This document shows, piece after piece, positions 58,801 through 64,000 of a stretch of 64,000 nt of DNA (positions are counted from its first letter, which is position 1; each line of letters opens with the position of its first letter). Below the pieces are notes generated by a model. The model was not told the origin of the DNA. It did no database searches and saw only the letters and a program-made list of their open reading frames with translations. The stretch is from Pectinophora gossypiella (Eukaryota; Arthropoda; Insecta; Lepidoptera; Gelechiidae), in assembly GCF_024362695.1 (NCBI RefSeq), contig NC_065420.1:12129420-12193419 (forward strand), in the 5' to 3' direction. Both the position numbers and the translations under genes were made by a program.

Positions 58801-61800
58801 GTATACAGGGTGTTAGTAACATCGTAACGAATATTGAGTTAATATCAAGTAGAATTTTCAATCGCAAAAGTATAGAATTGAATATAATTAAAAAAAAACT
58901 AAAAAAAATCATGAATATGAAACAACTGATGAATGTGGAGGAAGCAAGAGAAGTGCGTCAGGATCGAAGCAAATGGAATTCCATTATCTCTGCTTGCCCC
59001 GATGGGTAAAGGACGTGAGTTTATGTATGTATGTATGTATATGCAATACAATACAATTTATAACATTCTCTGGTAACTGGGCAAGTAATAAATTAAACTG
59101 TATTATTACTGTATATTAAACTGTATATTAGATCAGATAACTCCACCAACCCCTCCACCAACCCGCATTGGAGCAGCGTGGTGGAGTATGCTCCATACCC
59201 CCTCCGGTTGATTGAGGGGAGGCCTGTGCCCAGCAGTGGGATTATGTTATGTTATCCGGATAACTTTCACGGTAGAACAGTGTAACAGCATCCTACTTTT
59301 TATCCATCAGTTACCTATTATTATATTTTTACTAAGCGTTAAACATCATTCGGCAGCTGGAAATAGAACAAATCTATGAACTTCATAAGTCTGTGGCCTT
59401 TGATAACCACCAGGTTACAATATAATGACCCTGGATATTTCTAAAATAACTTCAGGAAACGAAGACCAAGCCAACTGTTCGAAATAAGAGTATTATTGCT
59501 ACCAAGAGGCATGTTTACAGTCATATAAATGACTGTCTGAACTATAAATATCACAAATGTCAGTGTAAGGTTCAATGACATGCCATTTACCTTAATTCAT
59601 AATAATTTATTTATCAGAAATGTGGACTGTGGAAATTCTTTATCGTGATAAGTGTATCATGATAAAGAATTTAGGCTTTATTTGATCAAATACTTATATA
59701 CATACGTAAACTCACGCAATCGTTTCATACGCACGCCAGTTCAGAGAAGAATTTACTAAACTTTTTTAACGAAAATCCCAATTTGGTCATTGTAAATATA
59801 TCTAGGTCTTCCTATGCTCGCCCTATCAACAATCTTCGTTATGTACCGCTTTCAAATAATTACTGATAACAAAACGATACATGTGGATAGGTATTCTAAC
59901 CACATTGAGTTAATATTGAATCTTTTTATTAAGAAAATAGTAACAGTTTTCAAACAATATATTGAATGTTAATAGTATGATTTGCAGTCAGGTTAGAATT
60001 TTAACTAATTTATAAATTCATCCATGCAATTATTAAATGTAAATAGGTGTATATTTTTTTTATATGACGACATAATGGCCCCGATTCCTGCAGACACCGC
60101 CTAATTTTATTTTAAGTTATATCCGTCAGTTTCATATCCGTCGAAAAGGAAAGGGACGGATGATTCACAGCTCTTAATTTTAGGAAGAATGAGTAAATGA
60201 ATGAATAACCCGAGCGAATCAAAAAGGTACGTCACTGGTATGCAATCCGTTTGACATGCTGTCTACTAACTGTGTCGGGTTATTGACTGATGTAAAATTT
60301 TTAGACGGTTGTTTTAGATTTGTGCTTAAAATTGACATGTGTTCCATAAATTTTATGCTTGTCAATTACCCGTCCCTTTCCTTTTCGGCGGATAAGAAAA
60401 TGACAGATATAACTTAAAATAAAATAAGATGGTATTTACAGGAATTAGCACCAATGAATTATTATTTGAGAAATAAAATATTTATAATATTCTGCCTGCC
60501 GTATAACATCTGTTCACACTTTATTCACACATTTGTTTATAAAATCTTCTCTTGTGTCAACATAGTGTGAAATCATGACGAAAGTAATAGTTTTGTTAAC
60601 AATTCAGCAGCTATGTCATCAAATATCATAATAATCTCACAGTGATCCTAAACATTACAGTGATTATATCACTATTTTGTTTACACTGGATGTATGTCAC
60701 AGTGCTTAAACTGAATTTTACTAGAATGTCTGTTTTGTGATTTTTCCATACTTCTATTGCAATATAATAGGGTAGTTTCTAACTAGTCAAATCAGTTGCT
60801 TTTTACTAAATGTCGAAACATGAAATTACTATGGAATTTGTATGAAAAAGCAACCTGTGACGTCATAGAAAAACATGCAAAAATGTTATCATTATAAGTT
60901 ACCTTTATTAAAATTCATAAATAAGTTAAGTAAAAAAAAAGAGAATGTTTTTGTAACCTTTCGATCTGTCTTTATTTAGTAATCAGAAGTTCATAATTTA
61001 TCTTTGACCTAAGAAACTAGTCAATTGTGAGTTTATGTATGTCAACCATGAAAATTCCATGTATTGAAACATAAAAATAGTACCCGACTATACCTATCAA
61101 ATTGTGTGGTTGCATATCTATTGATTCATTTCCCAGTTGAATTCATGTAGGCTGTTTGTATCAAACGGAAAACTAACTTTCAATGATATCTAAAATAATA
61201 TTATACCTACTTGTAATTCACTCTACATTTTTTTCCATACAGCAAACCTAAAATATTCAATACCTATTTGGACATAAATATTTGGTAATAAACAACTAAT
61301 TAAATTAACTTATTACCTTTGCTAGAGAATTCAAATATTTTTATGAGTTTAAAACAGCAGTGAGTAATGAGAGAACCGAATTACAATATCTAGAGGTATC
61401 AAAACGTTCAAAAATTTAAATTATGAACGAAAACTTCTTTGTATCTTATGAAGGTTTGGCCAATTTAATGTTGCGACAGACAGATACATTAGAGATGTGG
61501 GCAATACATGACCTGAGATTTCTAGTCTGATAGATACCAAGGTCAAGAGCCATGATAACGACGCAAAATCGCGGACGACGCACAAAATACAATTAATAAC
61601 GCACCCGCGTTAGCATCTGACGCGCATTAGCCAAAAGGTAACTCTGATACGAATGATAAAAATAGAAAATATAACGTGACTTTTGCACAAAAATTAGACC
61701 GATGACAGGAGCCGAGATCTAAAAGTCTTTCAAAGCGGATAACTAGATGAATGACCAATTTCTATATTTACTTACACTGTTCAGGAGTTCGTCAATTTCA

Positions 61801-61919
61801 TCTGTGCTTTTTTCATATAACAAAGCATAAAGCGTTAAAGACATTCCATCCCTGGCAGCGAAAAACACCCTCTCCCTCAAACTGCTCGAAACATCTTCCA
61901 AACACAACTTATCCTCCAT
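34659..61919 (-). CDS. Fem1b: FEM1B-type ankyrin-repeat protein, complete coding region (14 exons)
   Basis: Joining 14 minus-strand exons gives 1980 nt, 659 residues plus stop, close to the vertebrate FEM1B length (about 627). All junctions have GT/AG ends and matching phases. The order is: a short N-terminus, ankyrin repeats (residues about 55-260), a TPR-like middle with ELLGASFAND and ALHMEGLTVRERLLG (about 270-400), two further ankyrin repeats (about 490-610), and a C-terminal VHL box. FEM1 proteins are substrate receptors of CUL2-RING ubiquitin ligases; they bind C-terminal degrons, and FEM1B controls reductive-stress and other substrates in mammals. In nematodes FEM-1 acts in sex determination; the role here is unknown. 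FEM1B fits better than FEM1A/C because of [17 protein letters not shown] and the ELLGASFAND block. Exons are GC-rich while introns are AT-rich and repeat-filled. Confidence 0.95.
34840..35130 (-). mobile_element. full-length SINE (family A) in intron 13
   Basis: A 291-bp SINE flanked by the 8-bp duplication CACAATAA (34832-34839, 35131-35138). It has the same orientation as Fem1b, with its TGA-like tail towards the exon 14 acceptor, and fills more than half of the 497-bp intron. Confidence 0.85.
35314..35433 (-). CDS. Fem1b: Fem1b exon 13
   Basis: Residues 568-607. Contains the second C-terminal ankyrin repeat (CELLSRGAHVDAVDADGITP). Donor GTAAGT; both ends phase 1. Confidence 0.9.
36025..36158 (-). 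CDS. Fem1b: Fem1b exon 12
   Basis: Residues 523-567, with RTTRLLLECGVEVDAAD and RRTALHVAL typical of an ankyrin repeat. Acceptor CCCCTCAG, donor GTAAGT. Confidence 0.9.
36446..36835. mobile_element. intron 11: MITE and LINE fragment
   Basis: 36,446-36,572 is a copy of the GTACGGTCACGAGC MITE. 36,655-36,835 is a minus-strand LINE 3' end of the family at 2.6 kb. A scrap of the GGCAATAGGCTCACC repeat lies at about 36,390. Confidence 0.6.
37327..37460 (-). CDS. Fem1b: Fem1b exon 11
   Basis: Residues 479-522 plus two bases. Encodes HTLLHLAADRRTPVDDFHTS, the family-specific block before the last ankyrin pair. The donor is GTTCGT, weaker than the others, and is required by phase (Q523 is split). 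Confidence 0.85.
38185..38410 (-). repeat. SINE family B in intron 10
   Basis: Minus-strand core with GTCGTTGGTCCCGGTTACTA. Tail and head are eroded. Confidence 0.6.
38722..38805 (-). CDS. Fem1b: Fem1b exon 10
   Basis: Residues 451-478, EEYESNVRTALYLVAVAARL and LENPGNNE. Phase 0 at both ends. It aligns with the family's helical linker before the C-terminal ankyrin pair. Confidence 0.9.
38960..40320. repeat. intron 9 repeats
   Basis: Poly(C) at about 38,966-38,988. A tRNA-headed repeat at 39,175-39,370 (B-box-like GGTTTGAATCCCATA). The GTCCGCTTACC-family repeat in minus orientation at 39,380-39,610. Repeat F in minus orientation at 39,795-40,010. Repeat G at 40,105-40,260. Confidence 0.55.
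40550..40645 (-). CDS. Fem1b: Fem1b exon 9
   Basis: Residues 419-450, VCFVLEACAEELRRGLKRIE and onward. Phase 0 at both ends. Its acceptor is only 19 nt from the hairpin element at 40,665. Confidence 0.9.
40665..40895 (-). mobile_element. 12-bp-TSD hairpin element, copy 1 (intron 8)
   Basis: Near-perfect inverted arms (ACGGGTTCTTACCGCGTTTA and its complement) surround a short centre. One end extends about 30 bp past the hairpin (AAGTTTACGCGGTTATTATC on the minus strand). It is flanked by the perfect 12-bp duplication ATACATTGTATT (40653-40664, 40896-40907). Confidence 0.8.
40982..41353. mobile_element. MITE with GGTGCTAATTCCTG ends, copy 1
   Basis: Imperfect terminal inverted repeats of about 90 bp (GGTGCTAATTCCTGCAGCCG and CAGGAATTAGCACC-type end). 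Flanks ATT/ACT fit a 3-bp target duplication with one change. 372 bp, no coding frame. Confidence 0.75.
41525..41716. mobile_element. hairpin MITE, CAGGGTG family
   Basis: Left end CAGGATGTTAGTGACAACGT, right end GATGTCACTTACACCCCG. Confidence 0.65.
41726..41873. mobile_element. MITE, GTACGGTCACGAGC family
   Basis: About 148 bp, ends GTACAGTCATGAG and CTCGTGACCGTAC. Confidence 0.65.
41942..42089. mobile_element. MITE, GTACGGTCACGAGC family, next to a broken CAGGGTG MITE
   Basis: It directly follows the left arm of a CAGGGTG MITE at 41,895-41,940 and ends 26 bp before exon 8. Confidence 0.65.
42115..42198 (-). CDS. Fem1b: Fem1b exon 8
   Basis: Residues 391-418, with the strongly conserved KDLLRFAQVFSQMIH. 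Phase 0 at both ends; donor GTATTT. Confidence 0.9.
42262..42860 (+). repeat. SINE family B and repeat E in intron 7
   Basis: SINE B at 42,262-42,575 in plus orientation with GGTTCGAATCCCGGTGGGGA and a GAAGAAGAGAAG tail, opposite to Fem1b. Repeat E follows at about 42,640-42,860. Confidence 0.65.
42861..45463. other. intron 7, mostly unassigned
   Basis: A single arm of the GAATTGCTTCAATATGGCCG hairpin is at 42,865 and a repeat G-like scrap at about 43,920-44,000. Two GCATAGTTC blocks at about 43,390 and 43,825 repeat each other. No exon-like frame was found. Confidence 0.4.
45464..45661 (-). CDS. Fem1b: Fem1b exon 7
   Basis: Residues 325-390. Contains ALHMEGLTVRERLLG, VVFRGAVFADEARFDRCL and LWRHALHLRQ, the TPR-like middle of FEM1B. 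Phase 0 at both ends, polypyrimidine acceptor TTTTTCTTCCAG. Very GC-rich. Confidence 0.95.
46010..46150 (-). repeat. retroelement 3' end in intron 6
   Basis: Copy of the ACACTTTATTGCACCAAAAT segment of 10.5 kb with TCCAGACAACCTTAAGG at its far side. Confidence 0.55.
46402..46838 (-). repeat. SINE family B pieces split by a LINE tail (intron 6)
   Basis: SINE B runs to ...GACATGGCT at about 46,497 and resumes at 46,691 with ACGACTACTTACTTACATCA. The interrupting 46,498-46,690 encodes CPKCGRTFSHKIGY and has an ATC tail, as at 13.97 kb. Another SINE B 3' end (46,788-46,838) lies 17 nt from the exon 6 donor. Confidence 0.65.
46855..46980 (-). CDS. Fem1b: Fem1b exon 6
   Basis: Residues 283-324, MAYQYLHRAMAMRYDTRYGL onward. 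Phase 0 at both ends. The leading ATG is an internal methionine. Confidence 0.9.
47066..47439. mobile_element. MITE with GGTGCTAATTCC ends, copy 2
   Basis: 374 bp, inserted in the hairpin element. Flanks AAT/ATT against an intact ATT in the empty site. Confidence 0.8.
47464..47770. mobile_element. MITE with GGCCCCGATTCC end, copy 3
   Basis: 307 bp with an internal deletion compared with the others. It has an exact 3-bp duplication AAT (47461-47463, 47771-47773), confirmed by the empty site CATAATAACGGG in the other hairpin copies. Confidence 0.85.
48088..48242 (-). CDS. Fem1b: Fem1b exon 5
   Basis: Residues 231-282. Starts with the ankyrin motif GMTPLQCAAERARASVVEIL and ends with the FEM1B signature ELLGASFANDKEYY. 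Donor GTGAGT. Confidence 0.95.
48265..48760. repeat. repeats E and G in intron 4
   Basis: Repeat E at 48,265-48,500 and part of repeat G at 48,565-48,760 (AAGCAACCTGTGACGTCATA). Confidence 0.55.
48762..48773 (-). other. duplicate (decoy) splice donor
   Basis: On the minus strand this reads ATGGTGAGTATT, identical to the real exon 4 donor context at 49,006-48,995. Its use would retain the hairpin and read a stop (GAG TAT TAT AAT TAA) soon after the normal exon end. Confidence 0.7.
48774..48994 (+). mobile_element. 12-bp-TSD hairpin element, copy 3, at the exon 4 donor
   Basis: A 221-bp hairpin with an extra tail at one end (AAGTTTACGCGGTTACTACC). The perfect 12-bp duplication AATACTCACCAT is at 48762-48773 and 48995-49006. 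The second copy includes the last three bases of exon 4 and the first nine bases of intron 4. Confidence 0.85.
49004..49151 (-). CDS. Fem1b: Fem1b exon 4
   Basis: Residues 182-230 plus one base. Ankyrin motif ATALHFAAECGHAAVV. Starts phase 0 (VQFLLDSGARVDERAL), ends phase 1 at GTGAGT. Confidence 0.95.
49170..49314. mobile_element. MITE, GTACGGTCACGAGC family (intron 3)
   Basis: Ends GTACAGTCATGAGC and GCTCGTGACCGTAC. It begins 19 bp from the exon 4 acceptor. Confidence 0.7.
49345..51690. repeat. intron 3 repeat cluster
   Basis: LINE 3' pieces at 49,565-49,730. Repeat D at 49,725-50,045 and fragments at 51,235-51,320 and 51,540-51,597. GTCCGCTTACC repeat at 50,120-50,425. SINE C head at 50,687-50,870. 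At 51,176-51,234 and 51,330-51,400 two fragments containing AAATCAAGGGGAGGCCTTTG and its inverse face each other around repeat D. Confidence 0.6.
51701..51945 (-). CDS. Fem1b: Fem1b exon 3
   Basis: Residues 100-181, the largest exon. Three ankyrin motifs: [36 protein letters not shown] and NTCLMIAAYKGHLDVV. This block is almost the FEM1B consensus and gives the strongest identification. Confidence 0.97.
51950..52495. other. no recognised feature (intron 2)
   Basis: AAAT-rich run at 51,955-52,095, then unassigned sequence. Confidence 0.4.
52500..52697. mobile_element. hairpin MITE, CAGGGTG family
   Basis: AGTGACATCGTAACGAAAAC to CGATGTCACTAACACTCTGT; left tip lost. Confidence 0.6.
52830..53145 (-). 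mobile_element. SINE family C
   Basis: Near full length, minus-strand head CAGGCTCCGTAGTCTAGTGG, core rearranged at about 52,960-53,000. Confidence 0.7.
53429..53727 (+). mobile_element. full-length SINE (family A)
   Basis: The best plus-strand copy: head GAGGAGCTCGGTGGCGCAGC, core with CTGCGATTGTTGAAGTTAAG, end GGGCTGATGATGATGATGAT. The head resembles a tRNA A box; a B box is less clear. Flanking duplication is not certain. Confidence 0.8.
53812..54265. repeat. two SINE B pieces in inverted order, repeat E fragment
   Basis: 53,812-53,995 is the 3' part in minus orientation. 54,000-54,145 is the head and core in plus orientation (GGCCTTCGTGGTTCAGTGGT). Repeat E fragment at 54,150-54,265. 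Confidence 0.6.
54266..55499. other. no recognised feature (intron 2)
   Basis: The GACGGCCC...TTAATCATG segments at about 54,830-54,850 and 55,020-55,085 share a block with 35,160-35,255 (TTTTTCATGGACCC, CTCTCGAGC). No exon-like frame. Confidence 0.4.
55515..55985 (+). repeat. repeat F, best copy, with an insertion
   Basis: From ACTTGACAACCTAGTCAAAT to TTGACTCAGCCAAATACCC. The segment 55,562-55,751 is inserted and flanked by the 15-bp duplication TTTACGAAACGTCAA (55547-55561, 55752-55766). Confidence 0.75.
55562..55751. mobile_element. retroelement-like insertion in repeat F
   Basis: 190 bp beginning with a CATA run and containing AATGGGGTGGGCAGAGCCAC, also seen at 39,245-39,360. The 15-bp duplication suggests target-primed insertion. 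Confidence 0.7.
56259..56406. mobile_element. MITE, GTACGGTCACGAGC family
   Basis: 148 bp, ends GTACGGTCTCGAGC and GCTCATGACTGTAC. Confidence 0.7.
56437..57920. repeat. mixed repeats in intron 2
   Basis: Repeat D end at 56,437-56,510. A degenerate repeat with CTCCGTTTTACCGTGAAAGA at 57,350-57,620. A GTCCGC-family repeat at 57,705-57,920. 56,530-57,330 shows nothing recognisable. Confidence 0.5.
58079..58292. mobile_element. long hairpin in intron 2
   Basis: Arm 58,079-58,177 is the near-perfect inverse of 58,199-58,292 (ends GGGTGAATTTCAAAATGTCA and TTTTGATATTCACCC) with a loop of about 21 bp. Only one copy is seen in the window. It begins about 110 bp downstream of the exon 2 donor. Confidence 0.75.
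58404..58557 (-). CDS. Fem1b: Fem1b exon 2
   Basis: Residues 49-99 plus one base. First ankyrin motif TPLTAAARHGREGAVRILL and the FEM1B-specific GTVKFDEYVIEG. The acceptor ATTCCCCAG at 58,558 is used; an in-frame ATG 15 bp upstream is intronic. Donor GTGAGG. Confidence 0.93.
58618..59255 (+). repeat. SINE C pieces, MITE half and LINE tail (intron 1)
   Basis: SINE C 3' parts at 58,618-58,795 and 59,140-59,255, both plus. CAGGGTG MITE left half at 58,805-58,905. LINE tail GGATCGAAGCAAATGGAATT with TATG run at 58,950-59,040. Confidence 0.6.
59256..60073. other. no recognised feature (intron 1)
   Basis: A short perfect hairpin near 59,634-59,670 (AATTCTTTATCGTGATAA...ATGATAAAGAATT). Nothing else was seen. 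Confidence 0.4.
60077..60452. mobile_element. MITE with GGCCCCGATTCC end, copy 4
   Basis: 376 bp, 3-bp duplication AAT (60074-60076, 60453-60455). Confidence 0.8.
60770..61025. repeat. repeat G
   Basis: GGGTAGTTTCTAACTAGTCA to AAGAAACTAGTCAATTG. The ends are partly inverse of each other, so it may be a DNA-transposon derivative. Confidence 0.6.
61026..61775. other. no recognised feature (intron 1, 5' part)
   Basis: AT-rich, no repeat family recognised. Confidence 0.4.
61776..61919 (-). CDS. Fem1b: Fem1b exon 1 (start codon)
   Basis: 48 codons beginning MEDKLCLEDVSSSLRERVFF and ending DEIDELLNS, then GTAAGT. It ends in phase 0 and joins exon 2 at DVCCDG. The pattern (VFFAARDGMSLTLYALLY) matches the expected FEM1B N-terminal helix pair. 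This ATG is the first in the frame with a compatible donor. Confidence 0.85.
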
Positions 61920-62746
61920 TGTCCAGTCAATATGTAAAGCGTTTAAAATAAACTGTTTATCTTAGCACAACACGGGTCTCACTTTCAAGTATTTGTTTAT
62001 AAATTGATGAATTTCTTTTACGAAATAAAAATCTCATGTCATATCACTTCACTGTGAGCAAAACCAACAAACACACACACACACACATACTACCTACCTA
62101 CATAACCTACAACGATGACAGTTTATGTATATCGATTCTAACAACCAACTGATGTTACGTCAAATTGTGATAATTTCAGAGTAAGAAGGGTTTTATAAGT
62201 CAGTATACAACATTTATTATTGTTTATTTCCTCATATTATCAAAGATTGGAAATTATTATTTATATTACAGTTCAAACAATTAATCATACATTTAAAAAA
62301 TATATTTATTACTGAATTATTCGAAAAGTTTAAATCGATTTCGTTGTATAGTGCAATCCCTAGCAATAGAGTAGTGTCAAAAACCGTAAAAATCCGTAAA
62401 CGGTAATTAATTAATATTGAAAATCAATGCGAGTGAAATATATTTTAGGAATTAAATTAAAATAATTAAAGGAGATCAATCATTTCATCACTCACTTACA
62501 TTTTTAGAATGTTTTTTCTACAAGACCAAGCTTCTGAAACTCTGAAATTATGCAACGGAATGCATTCACTTGCCACGTTTTGCCAAGTGGAATTTTTGGA
62601 CCAATGAACAGCGTTCTTTCTCTTCCCTTCAGTTTGATTTTTTTTGCTGACAGTTTTGACGTGTAACCTGCTTGTCGCTCTTTCAGCCCTTGTATTTACA
62701 TTAATATATTGAGTTAAAATCTGTTTTAAATTGCTTTATACACACC
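61920..62746. promoter_or_regulatory. shared upstream region of Fem1b and Tmem214
   Basis: 827 bp between two divergent start codons. It contains an AC run (62,071-62,088) and AT-rich sequence, and no SINE or MITE was recognised, unlike the introns. No TATA box or transcription start can be assigned by eye. Confidence 0.5.
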
Positions 62747-62867
62747 ATGTCTACCGGTCAATGGGAAGTTGTTGGTAAGAACAAGAAATCACAAAACGGA
62801 AAGCTGAAAAACGCCAAAGACGACGACAAAAAGCCGACCAAAAATGGTCCGAAACTGGAAGACGTCG
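62747..62867 (+). CDS. Tmem214: Tmem214 exon 1
   Basis: 40 codons plus one base. ATG in context ACACCATGTC; donor GTAAGA. An earlier GGTAAG at 62,774 could act as a donor but would break the frame with exon 2 less favourably, so the longer exon is preferred. Confidence 0.75.
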
Positions 62868-63931
62868 GTAAGATTAGTGTTACTCATTACATACTACAGC
62901 TATTGTTTTATTGAATAGCTTTAACGTTACACCACTGTATTTACGGAACAACATTTATATACAAAATATACATAAATTACAATTTACCGGGTTGTAATTT
63001 TTTTTGGTAGGGAAGTAAATGAATGCCCATTTATTTGTACTTTTACTCGTTGTCTAGGCTCGTAAGTATTAAAAAATCAATCTAGGTTAATTAAAATAAA
63101 AGTTTCATATATTTTTAATTAAAAAACAAAACTTTATTACATATATGACTAGGTAGATTTCATTAGCATTAAAAATTTGTTGCAAACTAACCTTACTCAA
63201 TATATTTCAGTGCCACATTCGCAAATAAAATCCTTCTATTCTGGAATGGAAATTGACGACGATAGGAAGCCAGCAAACAAAAAAAAGGATGGAGACAAAA
63301 AGAAAAAGGAGAAAAAATCAGAACCACCCAAACCAAAACCCCCCAAGAACCTGGAAGAAGCTCTGGTAGCCGTGAGTTCTTTTCTAATTAATAATGTAGT
63401 ATGTATTTAATTATTACCTATAGATTAAATCATCAGAGACATCGAATAATGCCATAAACATAGACTACAGGACACAGGCCTCAATGAACCGTAGGAGGTA
63501 TAGAGCATAATGTCTTTATTAAACTTGGCACAATTCTTAAGTAACATTTCTATATTGTATAATCACTTATTTAAATTCTACGGTCCAAGCATTCTTAACA
63601 CAGCCTGAGAAAAATAATGTGATAATAAAATTCTTTGTATCATTTCAGATTGATCCAGTGGAGCTGGCAACAATTATAACCACTAATAAAGTCCGTTTCT
63701 CGAATGCACCCCTTGTTTGGTTGAAGGAAGTTGCTAATTTCCTCAATTCTAAGCTCCTCATAGACATTGAGGACCCTACTTTCCCCCACTTCCCCACTAC
63801 GTATCCACTATCAGTAGTACCGAGTGAATTGAGGAGTTCATTGGAAAATGTCCTCCGAGATGCGGGCAAGGCAAATGCTCAGTTGTTCTTCGACGTCACC
63901 CTTACAGCTTTAGCGAATGACATGAGCAGAG
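62747..63931 (+). CDS. Tmem214: TMEM214-type protein, first three exons (partial)
   Basis: Three exons join in phase and give 188 residues before the window ends. The N-terminus is GQWEVVGKNKKS followed by a Lys-rich tract. Exon 3 holds the TMEM214 core (VELATIITTNKVRFSNAPLV, WLKEVANFLN, YPLSVVPSELRS and ANAQLFFDVTLTALAND). TMEM214 is an ER membrane protein linked to ER-stress-induced caspase activation in mammals; its insect role is unknown. The membrane segments expected at the C-terminus lie outside the window. Confidence 0.85.
63211..63371 (+). CDS. Tmem214: Tmem214 exon 2
   Basis: Acceptor TATATTTCAG. Encodes PHSQIKSFYSGMEIDDDRK, then a Lys/Pro-rich tract and NLEEALVA. Donor GTGAGT, phase 0. 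Confidence 0.85.
63649..63931 (+). CDS. Tmem214: Tmem214 exon 3
   Basis: Acceptor CATTTCAG, 94 codons plus one base, donor GTAAGG, phase 1. Carries the recognisable TMEM214 block with NAPLVWLKEVANFLNSKL. Confidence 0.9.
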
Positions 63932-64000
63932 GTAAGGATGTTAAAAAAATATTTATTTATTTATAGCCTTGTATCAGAAACACAAGCTACATTTTAAGGT
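63932..64000 (+). other. start of Tmem214 intron 3
   Basis: AT-rich intron sequence up to the window edge. Confidence 0.7.

Overview
The window is eukaryotic, AT-rich and crowded with transposable-element debris. The repeat families point to a moth or butterfly (Lepidoptera): tRNA-headed SINEs ending in TGA or GAAG runs, 5'-truncated LINEs with a C-terminal zinc-finger-like motif, and many hairpin MITEs. Two host genes are supported by open frames, matching splice sites and family-specific motifs. No bacterial features, CRISPR arrays or true tRNA/rRNA genes were seen.

Positions 1 to about 34,550 contain no convincing host coding sequence. They hold nested SINE, LINE and MITE copies. The main item is a complete Ty3/Gypsy-type LTR retrotransposon (17,089-21,941, minus strand) with two identical 147-bp LTRs, a 5-bp target duplication and one uninterrupted 1379-codon gag-pol frame. 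Many smaller insertions can be delimited to the base by their target-site duplications. From about 30 to 34.5 kb recognisable repeats become sparse.

Positions 34,659-61,919 (minus strand) carry a complete 14-coding-exon gene for a FEM1B-type protein (659 residues). It has ankyrin repeats, a TPR-like middle and a C-terminal VHL box, as in the substrate receptor of a CUL2 ubiquitin ligase. All exon phases are compatible and the first exon (48 codons) was found by inspection. The introns are full of SINEs and MITEs, several lying within a few tens of bases of splice sites. In one case an insertion duplicated the splice donor of exon 4.

Positions 62,747-63,931 (plus strand) hold the first three coding exons of a TMEM214-type ER membrane protein gene, which runs off the right edge. 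The two genes are head to head with about 830 bp between their start codons, so this interval should contain both promoters.

The most unusual material is a family of asymmetric hairpin elements (three copies, all in FEM1B introns). Each copy is flanked by an exact 12-bp duplication, and one of them has two smaller MITEs nested in it with 3-bp target duplications.
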